From: an uncultured Caryophanales bacterium
GTDB lineage: Bacteria > Bacillota_I > Bacilli_A > RF39 > UBA660
Reading direction: 5' to 3'
Assembly: GCA_946628045.1 (NCBI GenBank)
Contig: CAMOVZ010000002.1
Coordinates: forward strand, 1-64,000
DNA: 64,000 bases
Within the stretch, counting starts at the first letter, position 1. Each line of letters opens with the position of its first letter. The notes below the pieces were generated by a model, which was not told where the DNA came from, made no database searches, and saw only the letters and a list, made by a program, of their open reading frames with translations. The position numbers and the translations under genes were made by a program. This document shows, one piece after another, positions 25,857 through 35,307 of this stretch.

Positions 25857-26368
25857 TATTTACAACTATACCCATACCCTTTAAGTTTTTTCATAAATTC
25901 CCCATCAGTATAATCATCTCCAATAGTTAAAGTAATAACATCACTACTCTTTGTATTAGAATTAATTAATATTTTTTTATCATTAAAACTAATATTTTTT
26001 AATAAAATAACTTCATTCTTATTAACACTTATTTCTACAATAATACGATCATCTAAAAAACTATAACTTACTTTTTTACCTAAATAACTAAGCGTTCTAT
26101 CAAGATTATTTTTAATATCATTTATATATTCAACATCATTAATATATTTTTCAGGTAATAAAATAGTCTTAGTAACATTAAGCATATTTATTTGCTTACC
26201 ATCTAATGTAGCTACTACTTTTTCTTTTATAGATATTCCAGAATCAAAATTATATGTCTTTTCACATGTAACTTCAGTTTGTTTTATTCTAACAAATAAA
26301 AACACTATTATTCCTATAATTATAAAAGTAATAATAATAGGTAATTTTCTACTCTTTCTACTACTCAT
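25856..26368 (-). CDS. membrane-anchored protein of unknown function
   Basis: The protein has 170 residues: a basic N-terminus, one transmembrane segment (about 9-27, PIIITFIIIGIIVFLFVRI), then an extracytoplasmic domain with two cysteines near its ends (TCEKTYNF and the final YGYSCK) that could pair. No family recognised. The SD is GAGGTG. It is coupled to the small acidic protein downstream. Confidence 0.65.
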   Translation of the reverse strand: MSSRKSRKLPIIITFIIIGIIVFLFVRIKQTEVTCEKTYNFDSGISIKEKVVATLDGKQINMLNVTKTILLPEKYINDVEYINDIKNNLDRTLSYLGKKVSYSFLDDRIIVEISVNKNEVILLKNISFNDKKILINSNTKSSDVITLTIGDDYTDGEFMKKLKGYGYSCK

Positions 26369-26395
26369 ATTAACACCTCAATATAATTATATAAT

Positions 26396-26425
26396 AAAAA
26401 GAAACAAAAGTCTCTATTTTGTTTC
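26396..26425 (-). terminator. intrinsic terminator of the gat-aspS operon
   Basis: GAAACAAAA/TTTTGTTTC with loop TAGAGAC and a T-rich tail on the minus strand. It overlaps the 3' end of aspS. Confidence 0.75.
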
Positions 26426-28168
26426 TCTTATTTTAATATGCGCTTCTCTTAGTTGCATCTCACTAACATCCCCAGGAGCTCCCATTAAAGCGTCACTTCC
26501 ACCTGCAGTCATTGGGAATGCGATAGTTTCTCTTATTGTTTCTTCATCTAAAAGTAACATTAACATTCTATCAACTCCAGGAGCCATACCAGCATGTGGT
26601 GGAGCACCATATTTAAATGCTTCATATAAAGCTTTAAATCTATTTTGAAGATCTTCTTCAGTATATCCTGCAATTTCAAATGCTTTTCTCATGATGTCTA
26701 AGTCGTGATTACGAACAGCACCACTAGCCATTTCAACACCATTACATACAAAGTCAAATTGATATGCTAAAACGTCTTCTGGTTTCTTAGTATTTAATGC
26801 ATCCATTCCACCTTGTGGCATACTAAATGGATTGTGTGTAAAGATATATTTATCTTCTTCTTCACTCCACTCAAACATTGGGAAATCTTTTACTATACAA
26901 AAACTAAACTCATTTTTATCAATTAAATCAAGACGTCTACCTAATTCATCACGAATTAATCCTGCATATTTATAAGCATTACTTCTATCAGCTATAAAGA
27001 AGATAACGTCTCCTGCTTTTAATTTAGCTTTCTTAATTAAATCTTCTCTCTCGTCATCACTTAAGAACTTATCAATTGGTCCTACAAAACTCATGTCTTC
27101 ATTTACTTTAAAATATCCAATACCAGCACTCATACCAATACTTTTAGCATAATCACCTAAATCATTGAACCAAGAGTTTGATTTATCAGCAATACCACTA
27201 ACTACAATACCTTTAACTGTTACTCCTTTAAATGGACGGAAAGTAGTTTCTTCAAATACATCACATAAATCTACAAGTTCAAGTGGATTTCTTAAATCTG
27301 GTTTATCAGTACCAAATCTTTCCATTGATTCTTTATAAGATAATCTAGGGAAAGGTTTATCTGTTACTTTTTTATCTCCACCAAATTCTTTGAATGTACT
27401 ATAGAATATTTTTTCTCCTACTTCTAAAACATCTTCTTCAGTAGCAAAACTCATTTCTAAATCTAATTGATAGAATTCTCCATAAACTCTATCACTTCTA
27501 GCATCCTCATCTCTAAAACAAGGTGCTATTTGGAAATAATTATCAAATCCACTACACATAAGTAATTGTTTAAATTGTTGTGGTGCTTGTGGAAGTGCAT
27601 AAAACTTTCCATGAAACTTTCTACTTGGAACTATAAAATCTCTTGCTCCTTCAGGACTAGACGCAGTTAATATTGGAGTTTGAAATTCTAAGAAATTTTG
27701 TTCTTTCATTATTTTTCTTAAATAATCAATTACCTTACTTCTAAAAATAATATTATCTCTTACTTTAGGATTTCTTAAATCAAGATATCTATATTTAAGT
27801 CTAACGTCTTCAGCAACCTCACGTGAAGTCATAACTTCGAAAGGAAGAACATTATTTGCTTTACCTAATACTTCTAAATCATCTACTAATAACTCAATAG
27901 TACCTGTAGCAATTCTATTATTATAATCTTCTTCATTTCTCTTTCTAATAGTTCCAGATAAAGTAATACTAGACTCTCTTGTAATTCCATCAAATATACT
28001 ATCATCATTAGAAACAACTTGTATAACTCCAGACATATCTCTAATATCTACAAATATAACTCCACCATGGTCTCTTATATTTTCAACAAATCCTGCAACT
28101 CTTACCTTTTCACCAACTAATTTTTCATTTAATTCTCCACATCTATGTGTTCTATATTTATTTTGCAT
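26414..28168 (-). CDS. aspS: aspartyl-tRNA synthetase, bacterial type, probably non-discriminating
   Basis: The protein has 584 residues, the bacterial AspRS length. It has an OB-fold anticodon domain (1-105, VRVAGFVENIRDHGGVIFVD), class II motif 2 (FRDEDARSDRVYGEFYQLD), the inserted GAD domain, and motif 3 (GMAPGVDRMLMLLLDEETIR). It overlaps gatB by 11 bases and is co-transcribed with gatCAB under a T-box with an Asn codon. From that I infer that it also charges tRNA-Asn with Asp, which GatCAB then amidates. The sequence alone does not prove relaxed specificity. Confidence 0.96.
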   Translation of the reverse strand: MQNKYRTHRCGELNEKLVGEKVRVAGFVENIRDHGGVIFVDIRDMSGVIQVVSNDDSIFDGITRESSITLSGTIRKRNEEDYNNRIATGTIELLVDDLEVLGKANNVLPFEVMTSREVAEDVRLKYRYLDLRNPKVRDNIIFRSKVIDYLRKIMKEQNFLEFQTPILTASSPEGARDFIVPSRKFHGKFYALPQAPQQFKQLLMCSGFDNYFQIAPCFRDEDARSDRVYGEFYQLDLEMSFATEEDVLEVGEKIFYSTFKEFGGDKKVTDKPFPRLSYKESMERFGTDKPDLRNPLELVDLCDVFEETTFRPFKGVTVKGIVVSGIADKSNSWFNDLGDYAKSIGMSAGIGYFKVNEDMSFVGPIDKFLSDDEREDLIKKAKLKAGDVIFFIADRSNAYKYAGLIRDELGRRLDLIDKNEFSFCIVKDFPMFEWSEEEDKYIFTHNPFSMPQGGMDALNTKKPEDVLAYQFDFVCNGVEMASGAVRNHDLDIMRKAFEIAGYTEEDLQNRFKALYEAFKYGAPPHAGMAPGVDRMLMLLLDEETIRETIAFPMTAGGSDALMGAPGDVSEMQLREAHIKIRETK

Positions 28169-29597
28169 TTTCTTTTCTCCTCTCTAATTCACGACTTATT
28201 AATTCTCTTGAGATATTTGGATTAGCTTGACGATTTGATTTCTTCATAGTTTGACCTACAAAGAAGTTAACCGCAGACATGTTTCCATCTTCTACATATT
28301 GTCTAACTACTTCAGTATTTTCATCCATAATACCTTTAATTAATTCTAGTAACTTTTCTTCATCATTAATTTGACCCATACCTTCCTTCTTTACAAGTTC
28401 AATAGGATCAGTTTTCTTTTCTATTGCTTCATAAAGTAATTTCTTAGCAGCGTCCATACTTAATTTATTTTCACTAACTAATTTTATTACATCACTTAAC
28501 ATCTTAGGAGTAATAAATAATTCTGAAATATCTATTTCTAATTTATTTAATGTAGAAAGTATACTAGTAGTTACAAAGTTAACAGCTAAATTAACATCAC
28601 AACCATTTTCTAATACTTCTTCAAAATAATCTGATATGCTTCTAGTTTTAGATAAAACTCCAGCATCATATTCACTCATTCCAAATTCATCAATATATCT
28701 TAAATATCTATCACCCTTTAAAAGAGGTAATGATTCTTTTAATTCATTTAGTAATTCACTAGTAACTGGTGTACTTGGTATATTAGGTTCAACAAAATAC
28801 TTATAATCAACTGCATCTACTTTTTCTCTCATTGAATAAGTTTTACCATCTTCAGCAATTCTTCTTGTTTCTTGAATTACTTTTCCACCACTTTCAAGTA
28901 CTTCAGTTTGTCTTTTAATTTCATATTCTATCGCAGCACGTACATTATTAAAAGCATTAATATTTTTCATCTCAACCTTAGTACCTAACTCTGTATCAGT
29001 ATCTTTCATTAATGAAATATTAACATCACATCTCATTTGACCATAGTTACTTTTAGCTTCACTTACTCCTAGATATAAGAATACGTCTCTTAAATCCTCT
29101 AAATAAGCTACTGCTTCATCAGCTGACTCAATACATGGATTAGTAACTATCTCAAGTAAAGGAACACCACTACGGTTATAATCAATTAATGAATACTTTG
29201 GATAATGTTCAAGGCTTGCTGTATCTTCTTCTAGATGAATATCATGAAGTGTTACTCTTTTTAATTTTCCATTAACAAGTACATCCAAATACCCGTTCAA
29301 ACCAACTGGCTTAGTATTTTGTGTAATTTGATAACCCTTAGGTAAATCAGCATAATAATAATTTTTTCTATCAAAAATAATTTCATCTGGTAAATCACAA
29401 TGTAGTGCCATAGATGTATATAAAGCTTTTCTTACAGCCTCTTTATTTGCTATAGGAAGTATTCCAGGTAGACCTAAATCAACTGTTGCTACATTAATAT
29501 TATGAGCTTCAGTAAATTCATTTGGAGCAGGTGAAAAGTTTTTTGACTTAGTTTCTAATTCACAGTGAACTTCAAGTCCAATAACAACTTTATACAT
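28158..29597 (-). CDS. gatB: Asp/Glu-tRNA amidotransferase subunit B
   Basis: The start is the ATG at 29597, after AGGTGAT; it overlaps the gatA stop by eight bases. The 479 residues begin YKVVIGLEVHCELETKSKNF, the GatB hallmark, followed by the cradle domain (LGLPGILPIANKEAVRKA, then DRKNYYYADLPKGYQITQ), and end in the YqeY-like helical domain that holds the tRNA. GatB phosphorylates the misacylated Asp- or Glu-tRNA before transamidation. The canonical zinc-binding cysteines are not evident. Confidence 0.96.
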   Translation of the reverse strand: MYKVVIGLEVHCELETKSKNFSPAPNEFTEAHNINVATVDLGLPGILPIANKEAVRKALYTSMALHCDLPDEIIFDRKNYYYADLPKGYQITQNTKPVGLNGYLDVLVNGKLKRVTLHDIHLEEDTASLEHYPKYSLIDYNRSGVPLLEIVTNPCIESADEAVAYLEDLRDVFLYLGVSEAKSNYGQMRCDVNISLMKDTDTELGTKVEMKNINAFNNVRAAIEYEIKRQTEVLESGGKVIQETRRIAEDGKTYSMREKVDAVDYKYFVEPNIPSTPVTSELLNELKESLPLLKGDRYLRYIDEFGMSEYDAGVLSKTRSISDYFEEVLENGCDVNLAVNFVTTSILSTLNKLEIDISELFITPKMLSDVIKLVSENKLSMDAAKKLLYEAIEKKTDPIELVKKEGMGQINDEEKLLELIKGIMDENTEVVRQYVEDGNMSAVNFFVGQTMKKSNRQANPNISRELISRELERRKENAK

Positions 29598-31053
29598 CAA
29601 TATCACCTACTTTACTATATATATCTTTTAATCCAGTTACCTTCTCTACATAGTTTGCCATATTAAGAACTACATCATCCTCACGAACTCTTCCTGTAAT
29701 ATTAACACCAACTGGTAAATTATCTATCATTGTAAATGGTAAAGTAATTGAAGGGAATCCTCCAAAGTTACCAATAGCTAAATGATTTTCAAGTATTAAA
29801 TATCTATCAGATAATTTTTCACTAGTTGAATCAAACTTACTAGCAGGTCCTCCACTACAAGGAGCAATCATACCGTCATATTCTTTAAAGAATTCATTCA
29901 TTTTATCAACAATCATTCTTCTGACTCTTCCTGCATTTAAGAATAGTTTTTCTTGATTTTCTCTTTGAAGAATATAACTACCTAATATAAATCTTCTTTT
30001 AATTAACTCACTAAATCCTTTAGTTCTAGCATCAAACATAATCTCTTCAACACTATTACCTTCACCTCTAGGTCCAAATTGAATACCAGTTAAATTAGAG
30101 TTATTAGAAGTAGCTTCAGCACAACTTATACACATATAAGTTGGATATATTGCCTCAAGTAGTACTTTATCCATAGAAACCTCTTCTATGATAAATCCCT
30201 CTTCTCTTAACTTATCTAATAATTCATGAAATTTAGTAATTGTCTCCCTAAGTTCTTTATCATCTATATCTTTATAAGTATCTTTCCCACATATTTCTTT
30301 TATATAAAATAACTTTTTACCCTTAATATCATTATCAACAGAATCTTCATAAACTTTTCCATCGTTATTAAGAGTAGTCATATCATTAATGTCTTTTCCT
30401 TTTAATACATCAGTAACAATAGCCATATCTCTAACATTTCTCGTAAACATAGCAACATGGTCTAAACTAGATGCAAAAGCAAATAATCCATATCTTGAAA
30501 TTCTACCATATGTTGGTTTGAATCCAACTAGACCTCCATGACTTGCAGGTTTTCTAACAGAGTCACCTGTATCAGATCCTATTGAGAAAGGTACAATTCC
30601 TAAAGCAACAGCACTAGCACTTCCTGCAGAACTACCACCAATCATTCTTTCCTTATCCCAAGGGTTTCTTACTATTCCAGTATGACCTGTAGTTCCAGTT
30701 CCACCCATTGCAAGTTCATCAAGAACTGTTTTACCAACTAATACTGCTCCAGCACTTTTTAATTTTTTATAAACTGTTGCATCATACACAGGTACATAAT
30801 CTTTTAATATATTACTTGACGCTGTAGTTAAAATACCACTAGTTGAAAAGTTGTCTTTCAAAGCATATGGAATACCATTTAATTTACTATCTCTATCTTT
30901 ATACTTAAATTTATCTACAATAGTTACAAAAGAATTATAATCTTCTTGAAAGAAATGTGCCAAACGATTTGCTTTATTAAATAATTCTTCTGGAGTAGTA
31001 GTCTTGTTATCTAATTCGCTACGTAATTCAGTTATACTTTTTCCACGATACAT
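29590..31053 (-). CDS. gatA: Asp/Glu-tRNA amidotransferase subunit A
   Basis: The start is the ATG at 31053, two bases after the gatC stop, with GGAGAAGGTG upstream. The 487 residues form an amidase-signature enzyme with the Ser-Ser-Lys triad visible: Lys in YALKDNFST, Ser in MIGGSSAGSASAVA and GSDTGDSVRKPAS. It frees ammonia from glutamine and feeds it to GatB. Confidence 0.97.
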   Translation of the reverse strand: MYRGKSITELRSELDNKTTTPEELFNKANRLAHFFQEDYNSFVTIVDKFKYKDRDSKLNGIPYALKDNFSTSGILTTASSNILKDYVPVYDATVYKKLKSAGAVLVGKTVLDELAMGGTGTTGHTGIVRNPWDKERMIGGSSAGSASAVALGIVPFSIGSDTGDSVRKPASHGGLVGFKPTYGRISRYGLFAFASSLDHVAMFTRNVRDMAIVTDVLKGKDINDMTTLNNDGKVYEDSVDNDIKGKKLFYIKEICGKDTYKDIDDKELRETITKFHELLDKLREEGFIIEEVSMDKVLLEAIYPTYMCISCAEATSNNSNLTGIQFGPRGEGNSVEEIMFDARTKGFSELIKRRFILGSYILQRENQEKLFLNAGRVRRMIVDKMNEFFKEYDGMIAPCSGGPASKFDSTSEKLSDRYLILENHLAIGNFGGFPSITLPFTMIDNLPVGVNITGRVREDDVVLNMANYVEKVTGLKDIYSKVGDIDV

Positions 31054-31054
31054 T

Positions 31055-31354
31055 TTATTCACCTTCTCCCACTACTTTAGGTACTTTAACTTGATCATTT
31101 ACTTGATGCTTAGAATTTTCTAATACTTCACTAACAGTCAAATAATCTCCTACTTCATCTTCTCTTAAACTAGCTTCCTCTAATTTAAAAGGAAAAGTCA
31201 TAGGATCAACACTACTAATATTAGGAATATTACCTATTAAATCCATTTGCTTTAAGATAATATCAAACTCTTCTTGAAGTGTAGTATATTCATCATCATT
31301 CATATCAAACATTAATTTATTTGCATAATCTTTTAATTTTTCTTTAGCTATCAT
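31055..31354 (-). CDS. gatC: Asp/Glu-tRNA amidotransferase subunit C
   Basis: The protein has 99 residues with the two N-terminal helices (KLKDYANKLMFDMNDDEYTT) and the extended belt SVDPMTFPF, which becomes SLREDEV, that wraps the GatA-GatB interface. It is the first gene after the T-box leader, with AGGAGG seven bases before the ATG. Confidence 0.93.
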   Translation of the reverse strand: MIAKEKLKDYANKLMFDMNDDEYTTLQEEFDIILKQMDLIGNIPNISSVDPMTFPFKLEEASLREDEVGDYLTVSEVLENSKHQVNDQVKVPKVVGEGE

Positions 31355-31377
31355 ATAAATCCTCCTTTATATAAAAC

Positions 31378-31610
31378 AAAAAACACTAGAATCCATCCAC
31401 AAGGGACGAAGACTAGTGTTCCGCGGTACCACCCTAATTATTGTATTTCTACAATCTCTTTAGCATAAATAACGGTATGCCACCGACTTAGTCTACTATA
31501 TTCTTTAAGTACTCAGAAGTGTTATTCAGAAAAATTCTTTATTAGGTTCCACCTTACCCTAACTCTCTATAAAAGAAGTTTTTTCTTACTTCTCTTCATC
31601 ACAGATTTCA
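31378..31610 (-). promoter_or_regulatory. T-box riboswitch, specifier AAC (Asn), controlling gatCAB-aspS
   Basis: This is a classic T-box leader, read on the minus strand. Stem I has the loop-E pair AGTA and GAA. The string GAA-T-AAC-A-CTTCTGAG aligns base for base with the B. subtilis glyQS form GAA-A-GGC-A-TTCTTGAG, so the specifier is AAC at 31521-31523. The T-box AGGGTGGTACCGCGG is at 31421-31435. The terminator stem AACACTAG (31413-31420) pairs with CTAGTGTT (31382-31389), followed by six T. Uncharged tRNA-Asn would favour the antiterminator. The T-box variable base is U, which would pair with discriminator A or wobble with G. Confidence 0.93.
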
Positions 31611-31616
31611 TGTTAA

Positions 31617-31645
31617 ATTATATTATAATTTTATTTATTTGTCAA
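31617..31645 (-). promoter_or_regulatory. perfect consensus promoter of the gat-aspS operon
   Basis: TTGACA (31640-31645), a 17-base spacer and TATAAT (31617-31622). The -35 box lies inside the last codons of the upstream surface-protein gene (Val-Asp-Lys-stop). Confidence 0.93.
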
Positions 31646-32597
31646 CGTTTATATTCTTTAATTGCCTGTTTTTTAAATATAAATAAACAACTGCGATAGC
31701 TAATATAATATTAAGTATTATCATAATAATTGGTAAAATATTAAATTGCTTTGTTCCTGTTGTATCTATTTTTTCTTTTTTCTCTTCTTCTTCTGGAATT
31801 ATTTCTTCTTCTATTTTTTCTCTAGTAACAGAAACTATTATTTTATTTTGCGTTTTATCTTCTGCTGTTATAGTTATTTCTATTTTATTTGTTCCTTCTT
31901 TTAATTCATGTTCTCCATTACCTGTTACTGTTGCTTTATTATCTTCTGCTTCTACTTTTAAATTTATCTTATCTACTTCATTTCCAACTGTTAATTTATA
32001 ATTGTTTTCACTTACTTTTTCTAATTCATATCCTTCTACAGATATTTCTTTTAATTTATTATTATTTGATTTTGTTTCAGTCTTTGTTTCTTCTTTCTTT
32101 TTATCTTCGCTTTTCTTTTCATCTGATTTTGGTGTTGGAGTTGGAGTTGGTGTTGGTGTTGGCGTAGGTGTTGGAGTTGGTGTTGGTGTTGGCGTAGGTG
32201 TTGGTTGTGGTGCAGGTTTTTCTGTTACATTTATTGTTTTGCTTCCATATAAATTTGATGTTTCATCATTTGAAGAAGTAACATCTCCACTTAAATTAAT
32301 TGTTATTGTTCCTGTGCCTGTTGCTGTACATGTTGCTGTAAATGTTTTATTTGTATTTTGTGCATTAGCTGTTGCATCTGCTTCATTTATACTACATCCA
32401 CTTACTGGTCCACTAGAAGATACATGAACTTGCCATGCTGCTGCTTCTGATACATTTACTGTTGCTGTAAATGTATATCCTACATAAACGTTATATGAAC
32501 TTACTGTTAAATATCCTGTTGCTGCATTAACATCTTTACTTATTGCTACTATTAACAAAACTATTAATGCTGTAAATATAATTCTTATTCTTTTCAT
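31635..32597 (-). CDS. cell-surface protein with Pro-Thr linker, cadherin-like domain and C-terminal membrane anchor
   Basis: The protein has 320 residues: signal peptide (1-25, ending DVNAA), a beta-rich domain (27-130) with two cysteines, a run of about 14 Pro-Thr pairs (133-160), a charged linker, a cadherin-like beta-sandwich (about 185-265, LKEISVEGYELEKVSENNYK then EGTNKIEITITAED), and a C-terminal transmembrane helix with a short basic tail. No LPxTG motif is present. It looks like a surface receptor or adhesin. It follows the dockerin protein by 15 bases and is probably co-transcribed. The SD is AGGGGAAC. Confidence 0.78.
   Translation of the reverse strand: MKRIRIIFTALIVLLIVAISKDVNAATGYLTVSSYNVYVGYTFTATVNVSEAAAWQVHVSSSGPVSGCSINEADATANAQNTNKTFTATCTATGTGTITINLSGDVTSSNDETSNLYGSKTINVTEKPAPQPTPTPTPTPTPTPTPTPTPTPTPTPKSDEKKSEDKKKEETKTETKSNNNKLKEISVEGYELEKVSENNYKLTVGNEVDKINLKVEAEDNKATVTGNGEHELKEGTNKIEITITAEDKTQNKIIVSVTREKIEEEIIPEEEEKKEKIDTTGTKQFNILPIIMIILNIILAIAVVYLYLKNRQLKNINVDK
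32128..32211 (-). repeat. Pro-Thr repeat with a perfect 30-base tandem duplication
   Basis: The Pro-Thr coding stretch contains two identical 30-base units (32141-32170 and 32171-32200). Such a linker can lengthen or shorten by slippage without losing frame. Confidence 0.8.
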
Positions 32598-32612
32598 ATG
32601 TTCCCCTTTCTT

Positions 32613-35222
32613 CTAGTCTATATACCTTGTTCCTAATAAGTGTTGTCTTACTCTTAATAAATCTCCGGAGTTGATTACTCCATCTCCATTTACATCTGAT
32701 GCTATGAAGTATTCATCTTTTAATATTTTTGTTCCTAATAAGTGTTGTCTTACTCTTAATAAATCTCCGGAATTTATTTGTCCAGTTCCATTTGTATCTC
32801 CTTTTACTATATTAGTATATTGTTTATATAATGTTCCGTTTTTTAATATCCTTGTTTTTCCACCTGTATACAATACTTCTTTATTATTTATATTCTTTGT
32901 ATCTATTTCTACTGTATATCCTTCTCCTAAAATTATATGATCTTTAAATTTTTCAATATCTGTATTAATTTTTATATTACTAATATAATTTTCATCAACA
33001 TCATAACTAATTATTTCATAATCTGTACCATCTATTATTGTGATAGTTCCTTCTACTATTTCTGATGCATTATGGTTTTCATCTTCTTTTACTCTTACAT
33101 ATACTGTTGTTTTCCCTATTTCTGTTCTTGTTGGTTTTTCTTCTAACCATACTACTCCATCTATTGAATATTCCAAGTTTTCTCCAGTTACTTCAATTGT
33201 ATGACTTTTACCATCATATATTCCTTCATATGATGTTACTACTGGTGCATCTTGATTAGCTTTTTCTATATTCCAATTTAAAGTAATGTCTTTTGTTGTA
33301 CTATCTGTCCATTCATAATTATCTTTATCTTTCAAACTAATCTTAACACTATAATTACCTGCATTAGTAGCTCTATCTATTCCACTTACATTCATTGTAT
33401 TTGAATCATAATTACTAATATTTACTACTACTTCTTCACTTGTATATGTATATTTTGTTTTATCTAGTGTTGGTTTTTCTAATTGTTTTTTAAATGTAAG
33501 AGATGGTCTTAAAATAACATATCTATCTTTTTCAAATAATTTATTGAAACTTACACTTTCATTGTCTTCAGGAAAACTACCTGTTTTATTATAAAATTTA
33601 GGATTACTGTTTTCTAAATAAATATATTCTTCTTGAACACCATTTTCTAAGATAATTAATATATCTCCTGTCTCAAAATGTTCACTATATATAGTATCAG
33701 CCATATCACTTCTATAGTCATCTTCTACTGGAAGACTAGCCGTTGGCCACATAAAAGGATTCTTTTCCCAATAATGCATTTTGTATCCAGTTGAATTAGA
33801 AACTACCCCTGCATAATAATTATTAAATATCATATTATAATAATTACTTTCTTCATTTAAAGATATAGCCTTTGGATTTGAAGCATGATTATTAGTAGTA
33901 TGTTTATATTCCATTACTAAATCAGTGATATTAAAATCATTAGAAATTAAATTATCAATACCTAAAGCATTACTATATATATCATTAATTAATTCTATAC
34001 TATTAGTTTTAGTAGATGAATTAAATGCACTTATAATATCATTTTTTTCTTTTGAAGTTAATGTTTTACCAACTATATTTGTAATTTTTGCAGTATCAAT
34101 AGAGCAAACTTTACCAACAGATTCAATAGTCTTTCTAAATGCATCACTATTAATTTTAACAGTATAAGTTAATGTTTTACTACTGTTTGCAGCTACTACT
34201 ACATTATTCCATACTACTTTTCCATCACTTACACTAGCTCCACCAGTAGAACTTTGATATGTAACATTATTAGGTATATTTTCTTCTACATTTATACCAT
34301 TATAATTACTATTACTATTATTTTTTATAACAATCTTATATGTTAATAGATCACCAACTTCAACTTCATTCTTATCAATTACAGTTTTATTGCTACTTGA
34401 TACAGTCTTAGTTATATCCATTTTAGGATAATTAACTCTACATATTGTTCTATCAGGTATTACAACATTTTTATTTACTGATTCACATGTATAATTAGAT
34501 AAATTAGTATAACTTCCTGTTCTTTCCACATTTTTAAAATCTATTGTTTCTTTATTACTATCACCTAATGGTCTAATAATAAATATATACTTACAATCAT
34601 TTTTAAAATGATTAATTGCTGTTTTAAGTTTCCAAGTTCTAACCCCACCTGTAGAAGTATAAAATAAGTTAACTTTATTACTTAAAGAAGCATCCGCTGG
34701 CCACTCATTAGCTTCAATTAAATTTGTATTATCGCCATCTATTTCATAAACCATTTGTGTATGAGCTTTCGAATTAGTTTCAACAGAAACTATTATATCG
34801 CCTACTTCTATTTCATTAAGTATAGCTTCAAATGAAATATCTGAAGGTTGATTTTCAAATCCTTCATTTGCAGGTCCCCAAATTTTTCTCATAACATCAG
34901 GATGATCATTTCTTTGAACAAATGCACATCCGGCTATTAAATATGTTGAATGATTAATATTAATATTTAATGCTTCACGATATATTTCTCCAACAAAAGA
35001 AGCACATTCTGTATAAATGTTATTTTGTTCACTTGCCATTTCAGGAGTAATATTTCTCATATCTTTAGCATTACTATACCTTACATAAGGAACTTTTCTT
35101 AAATAAGAATCTGCAACCTCTTTTAAAGCCTTTTGATAATCATTTAATTCTTCAGCTTTTATTGATATAGGTATACATAATAAACATATTAATGCAATTA
35201 ATATTACTTTTCTTAACTTCAT
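32613..35222 (-). CDS. large secreted NlpC/P60-like protein with DUF11, Ig-like and dockerin domains
   Basis: The start is ATG at 35222 after AGGTGGAG (a GTG three codons upstream is part of that site). The 869 residues comprise a signal peptide (1-23) and an NlpC/P60-like domain (about 25-220) with Cys in YTECASFVGEIYREAL and His in SKAHTQMVYEI. Next is a DUF11 repeat (about 265-370, VGDLLTYKIVIKNNSN), a second diverged NlpC-like region, bacterial Ig-like or MBG-type repeats (600-735), and at the C-terminus a type I dockerin with two calcium loops, GDTNGTGQINSGDLLRVRQ and SDVNGDGVINSGDLLRVRQ. The dockerin implies docking on a cohesin partner not seen here. Confidence 0.82.
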   Translation of the reverse strand: MKLRKVILIALICLLCIPISIKAEELNDYQKALKEVADSYLRKVPYVRYSNAKDMRNITPEMASEQNNIYTECASFVGEIYREALNININHSTYLIAGCAFVQRNDHPDVMRKIWGPANEGFENQPSDISFEAILNEIEVGDIIVSVETNSKAHTQMVYEIDGDNTNLIEANEWPADASLSNKVNLFYTSTGGVRTWKLKTAINHFKNDCKYIFIIRPLGDSNKETIDFKNVERTGSYTNLSNYTCESVNKNVVIPDRTICRVNYPKMDITKTVSSSNKTVIDKNEVEVGDLLTYKIVIKNNSNSNYNGINVEENIPNNVTYQSSTGGASVSDGKVVWNNVVVAANSSKTLTYTVKINSDAFRKTIESVGKVCSIDTAKITNIVGKTLTSKEKNDIISAFNSSTKTNSIELINDIYSNALGIDNLISNDFNITDLVMEYKHTTNNHASNPKAISLNEESNYYNMIFNNYYAGVVSNSTGYKMHYWEKNPFMWPTASLPVEDDYRSDMADTIYSEHFETGDILIILENGVQEEYIYLENSNPKFYNKTGSFPEDNESVSFNKLFEKDRYVILRPSLTFKKQLEKPTLDKTKYTYTSEEVVVNISNYDSNTMNVSGIDRATNAGNYSVKISLKDKDNYEWTDSTTKDITLNWNIEKANQDAPVVTSYEGIYDGKSHTIEVTGENLEYSIDGVVWLEEKPTRTEIGKTTVYVRVKEDENHNASEIVEGTITIIDGTDYEIISYDVDENYISNIKINTDIEKFKDHIILGEGYTVEIDTKNINNKEVLYTGGKTRILKNGTLYKQYTNIVKGDTNGTGQINSGDLLRVRQHLLGTKILKDEYFIASDVNGDGVINSGDLLRVRQHLLGTRYID
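32627..32771 (-). repeat. 43-base perfect direct repeats encoding the two dockerin helices
   Basis: 32627-32669 and 32729-32771 are identical and 102 bases apart (34 codons). Each encodes the end of a calcium loop and its helix. Perfect identity at DNA level suggests recent duplication or gene conversion. Confidence 0.85.
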
Positions 35223-35250
35223 ACACTCCACCTATTATAATTATAACATC

Positions 35251-35281
35251 AAAAAAGCAATCTAACAACATTAGATTGCTT
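35251..35281 (-). terminator. intrinsic terminator of the 35.3-kb gene
   Basis: AGCAATCTAA/TTAGATTGCT with loop TGTTG and six T residues on the minus strand. Confidence 0.87.
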
Positions 35282-35307
35282 TCATACCATTATAAATAAT
35301 ATTAAAA

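Noticed and set aside
32002..32427. Plus-strand frame with a Val-Gly repeat opposite the Pro-Thr linker
   Set aside because: It is the reverse reading of the Pro-Thr repeat in a well-supported surface-protein gene, with no ribosome binding site of note.
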